A stretch of DNA of 5,720 nucleotides from Sedimentisphaerales bacterium (GCA_030640865.1 DAOWIP010000320.1:1-5720); one strand, 5' to 3'. Numbered from the stretch's first letter, positions 1 to 5,711 are shown. The notes: generated by a model not told the origin, from the letters alone. Translations and numbers: made by a program.

Positions 1-1
1 A

Positions 2-1210
2 AGAGGAGGGAATCATAATTCGCAAAAAACCGCCATTTGCGGCTATATGTCAACCGTGATTCACGAACTGGGGCATTGTCTGTACAAGGTACATGCGCTC
101 GGCCTTGACGGCGGTGGTGCTCCGGCCGGTGGTGCTTTGGGTAATCGGCACGATTCCTGGGGGCATTTGACCACAGAAGCGCTGAATCCAAAAGGCAAGC
201 CATTAGGGCAGCCGCGATACGGCACGTGCCTGATGAGCTATCGTAACTGCGAGGGAATGTATTGCGCACGATGCCTATTCGAACTGCGGGGATGGAATAT
301 CCTCAATAACAAGATGACCGTCAAAGGCGCAGACCAAATACCACCGAATGCAGTTATCGCAACTACGGCAGCAATGGGGCCACATGTCGCCGTTCCGGCT
401 GCGCCGGCCAATCTCAAGGCAACACCCGGCGATAAGCAGGTTCACCTGACGTGGGAAAAGGCCGACAACACCCAGAGCTATAAAGTATTACGAGGAACCG
501 CCACCGGTACCCACATACAAATAAAAGACAATCTGTCCAGCCTGTCATACACCGATAACGACAATACTCTTGTCAACGGCACAACATATTACTATGTTGT
601 CATGGCAGTCAACAGCGCGGGAGACAGCCCAAAATCAACCGAAGTAAATGTCAAACCAAATGTTCTGCCAGACGCGCCACAGAATCTTCAGGGCGTCGCC
701 AAGGCAGGCCCAAAAGTCGAATTGACATGGAATGCTGTTGGTGCGGTGGCAGCAGCTAATGATTACAATATAAGATACGCGTTCCAAAGCGGGAAATACG
801 ATAATAAACCAATCACGAACAAATCATCGCCTCATACCATCAACTTAAGCGATGGGGGAACCTTCTTTTTTGTCGTTACCGCTGTCGTCGGCGGCGCAGA
901 AAGTAAACACAGCAACGAGATAAGTTTGACTTTCGTTCCGGCAAAACCCACCAGCGTAGCAGCCGCGGCCGGTGATAAGCAGGCCACCTTAACCTGGAAG
1001 GCTGTCAGCGGCGCCGATAGCTATGAAATAAAACGCAGCACAACCGCAGGTGAGCCATACGAAGATACTTTAACCGCCGGCCGACATTCCACCTCATATA
1101 CGGATACCGGCCTGACAAATAACACACGGTATTATTACGTTATCCGTGCGGAGAACTCCGGCGGCAAAAGTGATAAATCAGCCGAGGTAAATGCCCAGCC
1201 TCATACATAG
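2..1210 (+). CDS. Metzincin-like zinc metallopeptidase with three FN3 domains, 5'-truncated by window edge
   Basis: Predicted zinc endopeptidase followed by fibronectin type III modules. The zinc site HELGHCLYKVH (62-94) is HExxH with a third His at metzincin spacing, but Tyr replaces the usual Gly of HExxHxxGxxH. About 47 residues on, CLMSY (227-241) resembles the metzincin Met-turn, followed by a Cys cluster (CEGMYCARC). Three FN3 domains of about 90 residues follow at roughly 395-664, 668-937 and 941-1207; each has the core Trp (LTW), and the first and third have a Tyr-rich late strand (YYYV). The frame is open to the left edge, and residues before Met47 (AICGY) continue naturally into the zinc helix. 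Met47 has no Shine-Dalgarno and would delete the strands before the active site, so the start lies upstream and any signal peptide is unseen. It precedes the PAAR gene region on the same strand. The peptidase class is fairly sure; substrate and location are unknown. It may be a secreted enzyme or an injected effector. Confidence 0.85.
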   Translation, partial: RGGNHNSQKTAICGYMSTVIHELGHCLYKVHALGLDGGGAPAGGALGNRHDSWGHLTTEALNPKGKPLGQPRYGTCLMSYRNCEGMYCARCLFELRGWNILNNKMTVKGADQIPPNAVIATTAAMGPHVAVPAAPANLKATPGDKQVHLTWEKADNTQSYKVLRGTATGTHIQIKDNLSSLSYTDNDNTLVNGTTYYYVVMAVNSAGDSPKSTEVNVKPNVLPDAPQNLQGVAKAGPKVELTWNAVGAVAAANDYNIRYAFQSGKYDNKPITNKSSPHTINLSDGGTFFFVVTAVVGGAESKHSNEISLTFVPAKPTSVAAAAGDKQATLTWKAVSGADSYEIKRSTTAGEPYEDTLTAGRHSTSYTDTGLTNNTRYYYVIRAENSGGKSDKSAEVNAQPHT

Positions 1211-1270
1211 GAGTGGTGAGTGGTGGGTTGTGAGTTGTGAGTCGTGGGTTGTGAGTTGTGAGTTGGTGAG
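1211..1270 (+). repeat. Heptanucleotide tandem array, consensus GRGTNGT, about 8 units
   Basis: Starting at the base after the peptidase stop codon, the units read GAGTGGT, GAGTGGT, GGGTTGT, GAGTTGT, GAGTCGT, GGGTTGT, GAGTTGT, then an 8-nt GAGTTGGT and a final GAG. Period 7 is kept for seven units with substitutions only. The array ends against the Shine-Dalgarno of the next gene, so it fills nearly the whole spacer. The same GAGTTGT unit recurs at 3074-3090 and 5521-5537. The function is unknown. Confidence 0.9.
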
Positions 1271-1284
1271 AAAGGAAATATAGT

Positions 1285-2745
1285 ATGTCATTGGAAATCA
1301 GTTTTACTATCCAGAAAATGGATCTGCTCCTGGGTGAGGATACCAACTGCCGGTTGCTGTTGAAGAACCAAAGCCAGGAGACGCTGATGATAGACGATCC
1401 AAAATACGGAGGCATGCCATTCTATCGGGTTGTCAATCTGGATACAGGCGCGGAAATGTTGAGGAAGACCGAGCCTGTTACGGGCAAGGTGCCGTTTCCT
1501 GTCGAAATTCCGCCCGGCGAAATTCACGAGGCATGGATGTCGCTGCAGCGTATTATCAATTGGCCGTCACCCGGTAAATATACCATCTCGGCTGTTTATC
1601 TTTACGACACCGGAAAAGAAAAAATCGAAACGAAGCCGATCCTGGTCAGCGTCAGGGCTGTGGCGGTACGTAATCTCTTTTTGGATTTCGCTCATGGTGA
1701 TGCCGTTAATGGGGTTTTTATCAATTCGGCAGCCGATCCGCCCGACGTTGTTATGGCACGCTTTGCGATTATTGACGGCGGTGGCATGAAAACAATTGAG
1801 CAGTTGGGCAAGGGGACTATCCTGTCTCACCCCATTAAGTCGATACCTCCGAATACGCAGGGACACAGCGGTGAGTGGGTTGCCTGGATCGATGCGAACA
1901 TTTTACATTTTATCAATTGGGATAAAAATAAAAGCATCGCTTTGGCTGGTAAAATCAAGATAACGGGTACAAACCCTGATATTATATCACCTTTATATAT
2001 TGATCCCACTGCTCCGGGGGTGGAACACGGCAACGGCGGGGTACTGCTGTGGTCAGATGCCGATACATCAGGCGGTACCGCTCTTACCGCAATCAAGCTG
2101 ACGGCTTCCAATAAAAACGCCAAATCGCAGGTTGAAGGCAACAGTATTGTGCGTGGTCCGCGACCGGTCTGGTCTATGAGTTATGTTCGATCGGATTGTT
2201 CCCGTCATCTGGTTTATCTACAATCCCAGGAAGATAAGCTGACTTTGGCGTCAGTTCCCTGGCCGAGCGGCCGGTCCGCTATTCAAAGTTTGCCCCTGCA
2301 GGAATGGTCGGGCGATTTTGTCGCTGCCGGCGCAACCCTTACCTCAGACGATGCCCTTCGGGGCGCTGTGTTGATATGGACCGGCAAAAGCGACTCTCGC
2401 AAACTCGAGCTGATAGGCTGGATACTCGATAATAAAGGGGAATTGAAGGAGCATTACCGGGAAACTATTCCATTAAGCTCCTCAACGCCGATCTCCGACG
2501 CTGTCGTAAAGGTTAGAATAACCGGGTTACCCGCTGTTTTATTACGCAGACTCGAAACTGAATGGGTTATTTTCGACGCCTTTGGCAAGATGATGGACAT
2601 TCCCGCCCCATATAATAATACAATGCTACCGATCGACTTTGTGTTTTTTGGCTTACAGGAAGTGGTGTTGATATGTGCCGAACTAACCGGCGGTTTCTCG
2701 GTCAAACGTATGGACGGAAGCGATCTGCCGCCATATTTAAAATGA
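1285..2745 (+). CDS. Unrecognised protein with Ig-like N-terminal domain and beta-rich, possibly propeller-like body
   Basis: A 486-aa protein that I do not recognise. The start ATG is preceded by AAAGGA (1271-1276) at 8 nt. There is no signal peptide or membrane segment, so it is probably made as a soluble cytoplasmic protein. Residues 1-124 look like an Ig-like beta-sandwich: alternating hydrophobic strands, LLLGEDTNCRLLLKN, then IPPGEI and SPGKYTISAVYLYD, a pattern common to bacterial Ig-fold modules. Residues about 127-486 contain repeated short strand pairs with aromatic ends (EWVAWIDANILHFINW, GGVLLWSDAD, RHLVYLQ, GAVLIWTGK, EWVIFDAFGK), consistent with six or seven degenerate beta-propeller blades; this is inferred from strand pattern only. 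The stop is 29 nt before the PAAR start, which suggests co-transcription and a role tied to the spike, as adaptor, cargo or effector. It could instead be an unrelated structural protein. The CDS is sure; the fold moderately so; the function unknown. Confidence 0.9.
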   Translation: MSLEISFTIQKMDLLLGEDTNCRLLLKNQSQETLMIDDPKYGGMPFYRVVNLDTGAEMLRKTEPVTGKVPFPVEIPPGEIHEAWMSLQRIINWPSPGKYTISAVYLYDTGKEKIETKPILVSVRAVAVRNLFLDFAHGDAVNGVFINSAADPPDVVMARFAIIDGGGMKTIEQLGKGTILSHPIKSIPPNTQGHSGEWVAWIDANILHFINWDKNKSIALAGKIKITGTNPDIISPLYIDPTAPGVEHGNGGVLLWSDADTSGGTALTAIKLTASNKNAKSQVEGNSIVRGPRPVWSMSYVRSDCSRHLVYLQSQEDKLTLASVPWPSGRSAIQSLPLQEWSGDFVAAGATLTSDDALRGAVLIWTGKSDSRKLELIGWILDNKGELKEHYRETIPLSSSTPISDAVVKVRITGLPAVLLRRLETEWVIFDAFGKMMDIPAPYNNTMLPIDFVFFGLQEVVLICAELTGGFSVKRMDGSDLPPYLK

Positions 2746-2762
2746 CGTATTGTGATATTTAC

Positions 2763-2766
2763 GAGG
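2763..2766 (+). promoter_or_regulatory. Shine-Dalgarno GAGG that fixes the PAAR gene start
   Basis: GAGG lies 8 nt before the ATG at 2775, the start that gives the canonical PAAR N-terminus (MPPAARVTDMHTC). The same frame is open back to an ATG at 2673, but that would overlap the preceding gene and add 34 residues foreign to the family. Confidence 0.75.
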
Positions 2767-2774
2767 TAAAATCT

Positions 2775-3065
2775 ATGCCACCAGCAGCGAGAGTAACTGA
2801 TATGCATACGTGTCCGATGGTAACGGCTGTTGTGCCGCATGTTGGCGGGCCGATTCTGCCGCCGGGGTGTCCGACGGTACTGATCGGTGGGATGCCTGCG
2901 GCAAGAGTGGGAGATATGGCAACGTGCGTCGGGCCGCCGGACACCATTGTCAAAGGATCAGCGACCGTTTTAATCGGTAATATGCCAGCCGCCCGGTTGG
3001 GCGATAATACGGCACACGGGGGTGTGATCGTCCTCGGCTGCCCAACGGTGATGATTGGCGGATGA
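2775..3065 (+). CDS. PAAR-repeat spike tip protein
   Basis: A 96-aa stand-alone PAAR protein, the full length of the family. PAAR proteins form a small cone that sits on the VgrG trimer, sharpens the spike of contractile injection machines and can carry effectors. The motif PAAR occurs at residues 3-6 with variants MPAAR at 40-44 and 70-74; the periodic GCPTVLIGG, ATVLIG and GCPTVMIGG segments are the successive beta-hairpins. His11, His22, Cys51 and His81 are the probable zinc ligands, matching the three-His one-Cys site known in this family. The loop between Thr12 and His22 (MVTAVVPH) looks a few residues shorter than in many homologues. No extension domain is fused, so any cargo must bind non-covalently or through VgrG. 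The gene follows the Ig-like protein gene by 29 nt, probably in one operon. The family call is near certain; whether it serves a type VI system or an extracellular injection system cannot be told here. Confidence 0.97.
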   Translation: MPPAARVTDMHTCPMVTAVVPHVGGPILPPGCPTVLIGGMPAARVGDMATCVGPPDTIVKGSATVLIGNMPAARLGDNTAHGGVIVLGCPTVMIGG

Positions 3066-3073
3066 GGGGTAAG

Positions 3074-3090
3074 AAGTTGTGAGTTGTGAG
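3074..3090 (+). repeat. Short GAGTTGT heptamer repeat after the PAAR gene
   Basis: AAGTTGT, GAGTTGT, GAG: two and a half units of the same heptamer that fills 1211-1270, placed 8 nt after the PAAR stop. The following GAGAAAG is shared with 5535-5541. Confidence 0.8.
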
Positions 3091-3109
3091 AAAGACAGAA
3101 GAGAAGAAG

Positions 3110-3172
3110 AATCCAGAATCCAGAATCCAGAATCCAGAAGAAAGAATCCAGAAGAAAGAAGAAAGAAGAATA
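3110..3172 (+). repeat. Heptanucleotide array AATCCAG / AAGAAAG, nine units in one phase
   Basis: Units are AATCCAG four times, AAGAAAG, AATCCAG, AAGAAAG twice, and AAGAATA. All nine keep a strict 7-nt register although two different unit types alternate. The first four units are identical, a sign of recent slippage or homogenisation. Confidence 0.9.
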
Positions 3173-3209
3173 GATTGAACAGAAGATAACTAAGACAAGA
3201 AAAATACAG

Positions 3210-3224
3210 TCCGCCTGCGGCGGA
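3210..3224. repeat. Perfect GC-rich hairpin TCCGCC-TGC-GGCGGA
   Basis: Six-bp perfect stem (3210-3215 with 3219-3224) and a three-base loop, in otherwise A/G-rich sequence. No T-run follows, so it is not a standard intrinsic terminator. It abuts the 9-bp repeat and probably belongs to one dispersed repeat element. Confidence 0.7.
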
Positions 3225-3228
3225 TAAC

Positions 3229-3255
3229 CACGGATTCCACCGATTGTACGGATTA
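3229..3255 (+). repeat. Nine-bp tandem repeat, about three units of YACSGATTN
   Basis: CACGGATTC, CACCGATTG and TACGGATTA run head to tail without gaps. This type of ACGGATT nonamer repeat is found between genes in many environmental bacteria, as far as I recall. Confidence 0.75.
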
Positions 3256-3348
3256 AGAAAAAACAGAAGATAGCAAAAGAAGAGAAATACAGAAGAACAG
3301 ATTAAACAGAAGGAAACGAAGAAGAAAACAGAAGAAATGCAGAAAAGA

Positions 3349-3383
3349 TGAACGTCGAATCCCGACTTGTCGGGAAACGTTCA
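3349..3383. repeat. Compound hairpin: 7-bp outer and 7-bp inner perfect stems
   Basis: Outer arms TGAACGT (3349-3355) and ACGTTCA (3377-3383) pair perfectly. Inner arms TCCCGAC (3360-3366) and GTCGGGA (3369-3375) pair perfectly around TT. They are separated by an asymmetric internal loop of four bases on the left and one on the right. There is no T-run after it. It ends 74 nt before the pseudokinase start codon and could fold in that gene's leader RNA, or be a REP-like mobile remnant. Confidence 0.8.
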
Positions 3384-3400
3384 ACATCGAATAAAGAAAA

Positions 3401-3430
3401 ACGCGTGGGTCAAAGCCCCACCCTACAAGA
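3401..3430 (+). repeat. 30-bp dispersed hairpin repeat, copy A
   Basis: Differs from copy B (5450-5479) at one base only, T3410 against G5459. It contains GTGGGTC-AAA-GCCCCAC (3405-3421), a stem in which T3410 opposite C3416 is mismatched. It ends in CCCTACAAGA and sits 27 nt before the pseudokinase start codon. Confidence 0.85.
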
Positions 3431-3457
3431 CTGAATAGTTACAAAAGGTGAAAATTT

Positions 3458-5431
3458 ATGGCGTCCCCTAACGCGAATAATACTGCTGAACAACTGCCGG
3501 GCGGCTATGAAGCCATAGCTATAAGTGCGCAACAGAAAGAAGCCCCCCTACAAATCGCTGTTGTGGTAAAAATCGAACCGGACCCCGTAGCAGGCCATTT
3601 TGTTGTGCTACGAGATACGATTGACGCGAAAATACTGCTGGGCTGCATTATCGACGCCGAAAGACAGGTTCATCAGTGGGTTGAATTATGGATTCAGAGT
3701 GTCGAAAACATAGGCCAAACGGCAGCCGCAGCGCAACAGACTCTGACAAACGCGATACTCGATGAACGGTGGCGGCGTCAGTGCCGGGCGTTCGAACAAA
3801 TCGACTCGGCCGAAATCATTAAAACCGGCTGGGAATCGGCCCATCCCCAACCGACCTATATTGACCTGTCGGGGCTGGAAGCAATTCATCCGAGCGATCC
3901 CGATTCGGGCCACCCCTGGCGACTATGTCAGGATGATACGATATTAACCGCAAAAGACCTGCCCGGATACGGTACCTCGCCGCACAGATACCTGTATCAG
4001 CCGGAGTTGGGGCAGAACAGTTCCTTTATTCCGGTAACGGCTCAGGCTCCCACCAACGAACATACCGAAGACATGTCCGCAACTAACTGCTCGGCCGATC
4101 ATATCCTGCCACTGAATCCGGAAGGTGGTTTCATACTCGTGCGGGTCTGTGGGCTTATCGCATTCGAGGCGTTTGTCGATGTTCTCGGAGGCGCAAGCTG
4201 GGAAGGAATCAGACATGGCCGAGGTGAATTCGCTCCCGGAGTTACTCCAAAATTATTATCAGTAATGGCTTCTGATTCAGTAACTATAGGGCGGCTGTTT
4301 CATGAATCCCAGGGCCGCTGGGGGTCTCTGGCGGAATCATTTTATTTAAAATTATCGCTGTTGAGCGATATGGTATCGAGCGTCCGAACTATGGTCTGTC
4401 ATCAACAAAGACCTCTGCTAAACCTGAGCACGGAGAGCTTTCAGGTAAAGCTGGGCGAGCCGGGTGCTCATTTGCCTTTTTTATGGACGAGCCGGGCGGC
4501 GCTGATCGATACCGGGGACGTTGTCGCGATGCCAATTCAGACAAGTGACGCCGAGTACTATATACCCGCCGGTTTGGCCGGCACGAGTGTCTATCGTCCC
4601 GTCTCGGTCGGGCTTCCGACCCGTGGCCGGGGGACAGTTCGGATACGTCAGGTCTTACCGGACAAAAGCGATAAAATTATTCTTGAAGGCACATTCACGA
4701 CCCAGCAGCGTGTCGAAGCGGGGCCTAACGATCTGGTATGGTTACGATTGAATCTGGCCTGCGGCCGATTGGACCTGTATGCGCATCTGGAGGAAAAAAC
4801 AGCTTTGGCCGCGGGCGAATTGCGATTCCGAACTATCGGTCAGCAATTAAACAATGAGCAGGTTTCAAGTCTGCGCGAGGCGGAAGGCGTGCCTATACCT
4901 GAGGCGTTGTTTGAAATTGTAACTTTGCTGAGCACTCCCTGTGATTTGTATTCTATGGGGGTATTAGCTGTCCGATTACTGCTGGTCGATGAGCAGACGA
5001 CTTTGCCTGTAGCTCTTGATGAAATGCTCAGTCTGGCCCGTCAGATAGCATTGGAATACGACGAGACCCAAAGTCTGGAGGATCGGATTCAGTGTATCTT
5101 TGACGCGGACCAGCGATGGGGCGAATCGTTGGGGGGACACCGCCTGATAATGGAAGAAGTGGCACCCGAAGACGCATATAAAGTTTTGCCCTCTGATTTA
5201 TGGATCAGGACTCTTGCGATGATCGTGCGTATGTTTGCCGGCATTGGCCCGGACAGCGTCTGTCGTGATTACGGGGACGCACCCGCGGGCGGCCTGCACA
5301 AGGTATTCGATCAGTCTGTTACCGATCTGGATGAGCTTATGCTGAGGGCGCGGAGCTTAATTGTGGCGGATTGTAAATTTAATCGGGAAATTAATAATAT
5401 TATTCAAAAATATATGGTTGGAAGTAGTTGA
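3458..5431 (+). CDS. Large protein with degenerate kinase-like (pseudokinase) C-terminal half
   Basis: A 657-aa soluble protein with no signal peptide or membrane segment. The start ATG has AAGGTG (3445-3450) at 7 nt. Residues 1-215 are unrecognised, with an Ala/Gln-rich helical stretch near 85-120. The C-terminal half resembles a protein kinase: a long helix ending MVCHQQRPLLNLSTESFQV (312-330) sits where alpha-E and the HRDxxxxN catalytic loop would be, with LLN replacing HRD. IPEALFEI (480-487) matches the APE segment. CDLYSMGVLAVRLLL (495-509) matches the DxYSxGVLxxELL helix of subdomain IX, the strongest signal. No glycine loop, catalytic Lys or DFG is evident, so it is probably inactive. 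About 110 beta-rich residues (365-475) lie between the catalytic-loop equivalent and IPE, an unusual insertion. It is bracketed by 30-bp near-identical repeats and follows the PAAR gene by 392 bp. A regulatory or scaffolding role is inferred. The CDS is sure; the fold is tentative. Confidence 0.92.
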   Translation: MASPNANNTAEQLPGGYEAIAISAQQKEAPLQIAVVVKIEPDPVAGHFVVLRDTIDAKILLGCIIDAERQVHQWVELWIQSVENIGQTAAAAQQTLTNAILDERWRRQCRAFEQIDSAEIIKTGWESAHPQPTYIDLSGLEAIHPSDPDSGHPWRLCQDDTILTAKDLPGYGTSPHRYLYQPELGQNSSFIPVTAQAPTNEHTEDMSATNCSADHILPLNPEGGFILVRVCGLIAFEAFVDVLGGASWEGIRHGRGEFAPGVTPKLLSVMASDSVTIGRLFHESQGRWGSLAESFYLKLSLLSDMVSSVRTMVCHQQRPLLNLSTESFQVKLGEPGAHLPFLWTSRAALIDTGDVVAMPIQTSDAEYYIPAGLAGTSVYRPVSVGLPTRGRGTVRIRQVLPDKSDKIILEGTFTTQQRVEAGPNDLVWLRLNLACGRLDLYAHLEEKTALAAGELRFRTIGQQLNNEQVSSLREAEGVPIPEALFEIVTLLSTPCDLYSMGVLAVRLLLVDEQTTLPVALDEMLSLARQIALEYDETQSLEDRIQCIFDADQRWGESLGGHRLIMEEVAPEDAYKVLPSDLWIRTLAMIVRMFAGIGPDSVCRDYGDAPAGGLHKVFDQSVTDLDELMLRARSLIVADCKFNREINNIIQKYMVGSS

Positions 5432-5449
5432 TCAAAATCACATAAGAAA

Positions 5450-5479
5450 ACGCGTGGGGCAAAGCCCCACCCTACAAGA
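5450..5479 (+). repeat. 30-bp dispersed hairpin repeat, copy B
   Basis: 29 of 30 bases match copy A at 3401-3430, in the same orientation, 2,049 bp apart. Here the hairpin GTGGGGC-AAA-GCCCCAC (5454-5470) is perfect, with a 7-bp stem and a 3-base loop. It starts 19 nt after the pseudokinase stop codon. It could act as an RNA 3'-end stabiliser, but there is no T-run. Similar GTGGGGC...CCCTAC palindromes are, from memory, scattered through many bacterial genomes. Confidence 0.88.
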
Positions 5480-5520
5480 ATAATGACGAATTAAGAAACC
5501 AGAATGAGAAATCAATAAAT

Positions 5521-5541
5521 CAGTTGTGAGTTGTGAGAAAG
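5521..5541 (+). repeat. GAGTTGT heptamer repeat behind the pseudokinase gene
   Basis: CAGTTGT, GAGTTGT, GAGAAAG: nearly the same 21 bp as 3074-3094 (AAGTTGT, GAGTTGT, GAGAAAG), differing at one base. Confidence 0.85.
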
Positions 5542-5545
5542 AAAG

Positions 5546-5580
5546 AATTCAGAATTCAGAATTCAGAATTCAGAAGACAG
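5546..5580 (+). repeat. Heptanucleotide array, AATTCAG four times plus AAGACAG
   Basis: Four identical AATTCAG units and one AAGACAG in the same 7-nt register. The unit differs from the AATCCAG of the 3110 array by one base, yet all four copies within each array are identical. Each AATTCAG junction creates a GAATTC hexamer. Confidence 0.9.
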
Positions 5581-5693
5581 AAAGAGAGAAGAGCGGAGAG
5601 GAGGAATCAATGACGAATAATAGAAAGCCACCGCAAACTCAATATAAAATATAAAATAAACAATGAGAAATTAAAGAAAATAAAAAGAGAAGT

Positions 5694-5711
5694 GGTGCGA
5701 TACATCGCATC
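5694..5711. repeat. Hairpin GGTGCGA-TACA-TCGCATC with CCTAC end
   Basis: Seven-bp stem with one G-T wobble and a TACA loop. It is followed by CTAC, so the element ends CATCCTAC, similar to the CACCCTAC end of the 30-bp repeats. It is probably a third, diverged relative of the same hairpin class, cut near the window edge. Confidence 0.6.

Larger units (their letters stand above)
3066..3457. other. 392-bp intergenic region rich in simple repeats and hairpins, strongly purine-biased
   Basis: No credible gene was found here. From about 3088 to 3350 the plus strand is almost entirely A and G apart from short C/T-containing repeats. A degenerate 19-bp element is present at 3172-3190 and 3299-3317 (17 of 19 matching). 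Other contents are listed separately: heptamer arrays, a 9-bp repeat, a GC-rich hairpin, a compound hairpin and a 30-bp dispersed repeat. I see no convincing sigma-70 promoter and no hairpin followed by a T-run, so the pseudokinase gene may have its own unrecognised promoter or be read through from upstream. Confidence 0.85.

Noticed and set aside
47..49. ATG at 47 as start of the metallopeptidase
   Set aside because: The frame is open to the window edge, there is no Shine-Dalgarno before it, and the preceding residues continue into the zinc-binding helix. It is an internal Met.
1140..1415. Minus-strand open frame with a heptapeptide-like LTTHNP repeat
   Set aside because: The peptide repeat is only the heptanucleotide array read in translation; the frame overlaps two convincing plus-strand genes.
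2673..2774. Upstream in-frame start for the PAAR gene, giving 130 aa
   Set aside because: It would overlap the preceding gene by over 70 nt, and the extra 34 residues are not PAAR-like. The ATG at 2775 has a good GAGG and gives the family's usual N-terminus.
3074..3172. CRISPR array
   Set aside because: Units are 7 nt and contiguous, without spacers; no cas gene is present.
3066..3457. Sigma-70 promoter for the pseudokinase gene
   Set aside because: The best pair (TTGTAC at 3244 and AAGATA at 3267) has a poor -10 box. A/T/G-rich low-complexity sequence gives such hits by chance.
4521..4751. Additional plus-strand open frame inside the 657-aa gene
   Set aside because: Entirely within the larger gene in another frame, with no start signal and no recognisable domain.
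4550..4890. Hsp70 substrate-binding-domain-like resemblance in the beta-rich insertion of the 657-aa protein
   Set aside because: Only a vague strand pattern (WLRLNLACGRLDLYAHLEE); no diagnostic Hsp70 motif is present.
5454..5470. Intrinsic terminator after the pseudokinase gene
   Set aside because: The hairpin is perfect but is followed by CCTACAAG, with no T-run on either side. The same hairpin also lies upstream of the gene.
5610..5654. 14-codon open frame with a strong GGAGAGGAGG upstream
   Set aside because: Too short and of low complexity. The ribosome-site-like motif is expected by chance in this A/G-rich tract.
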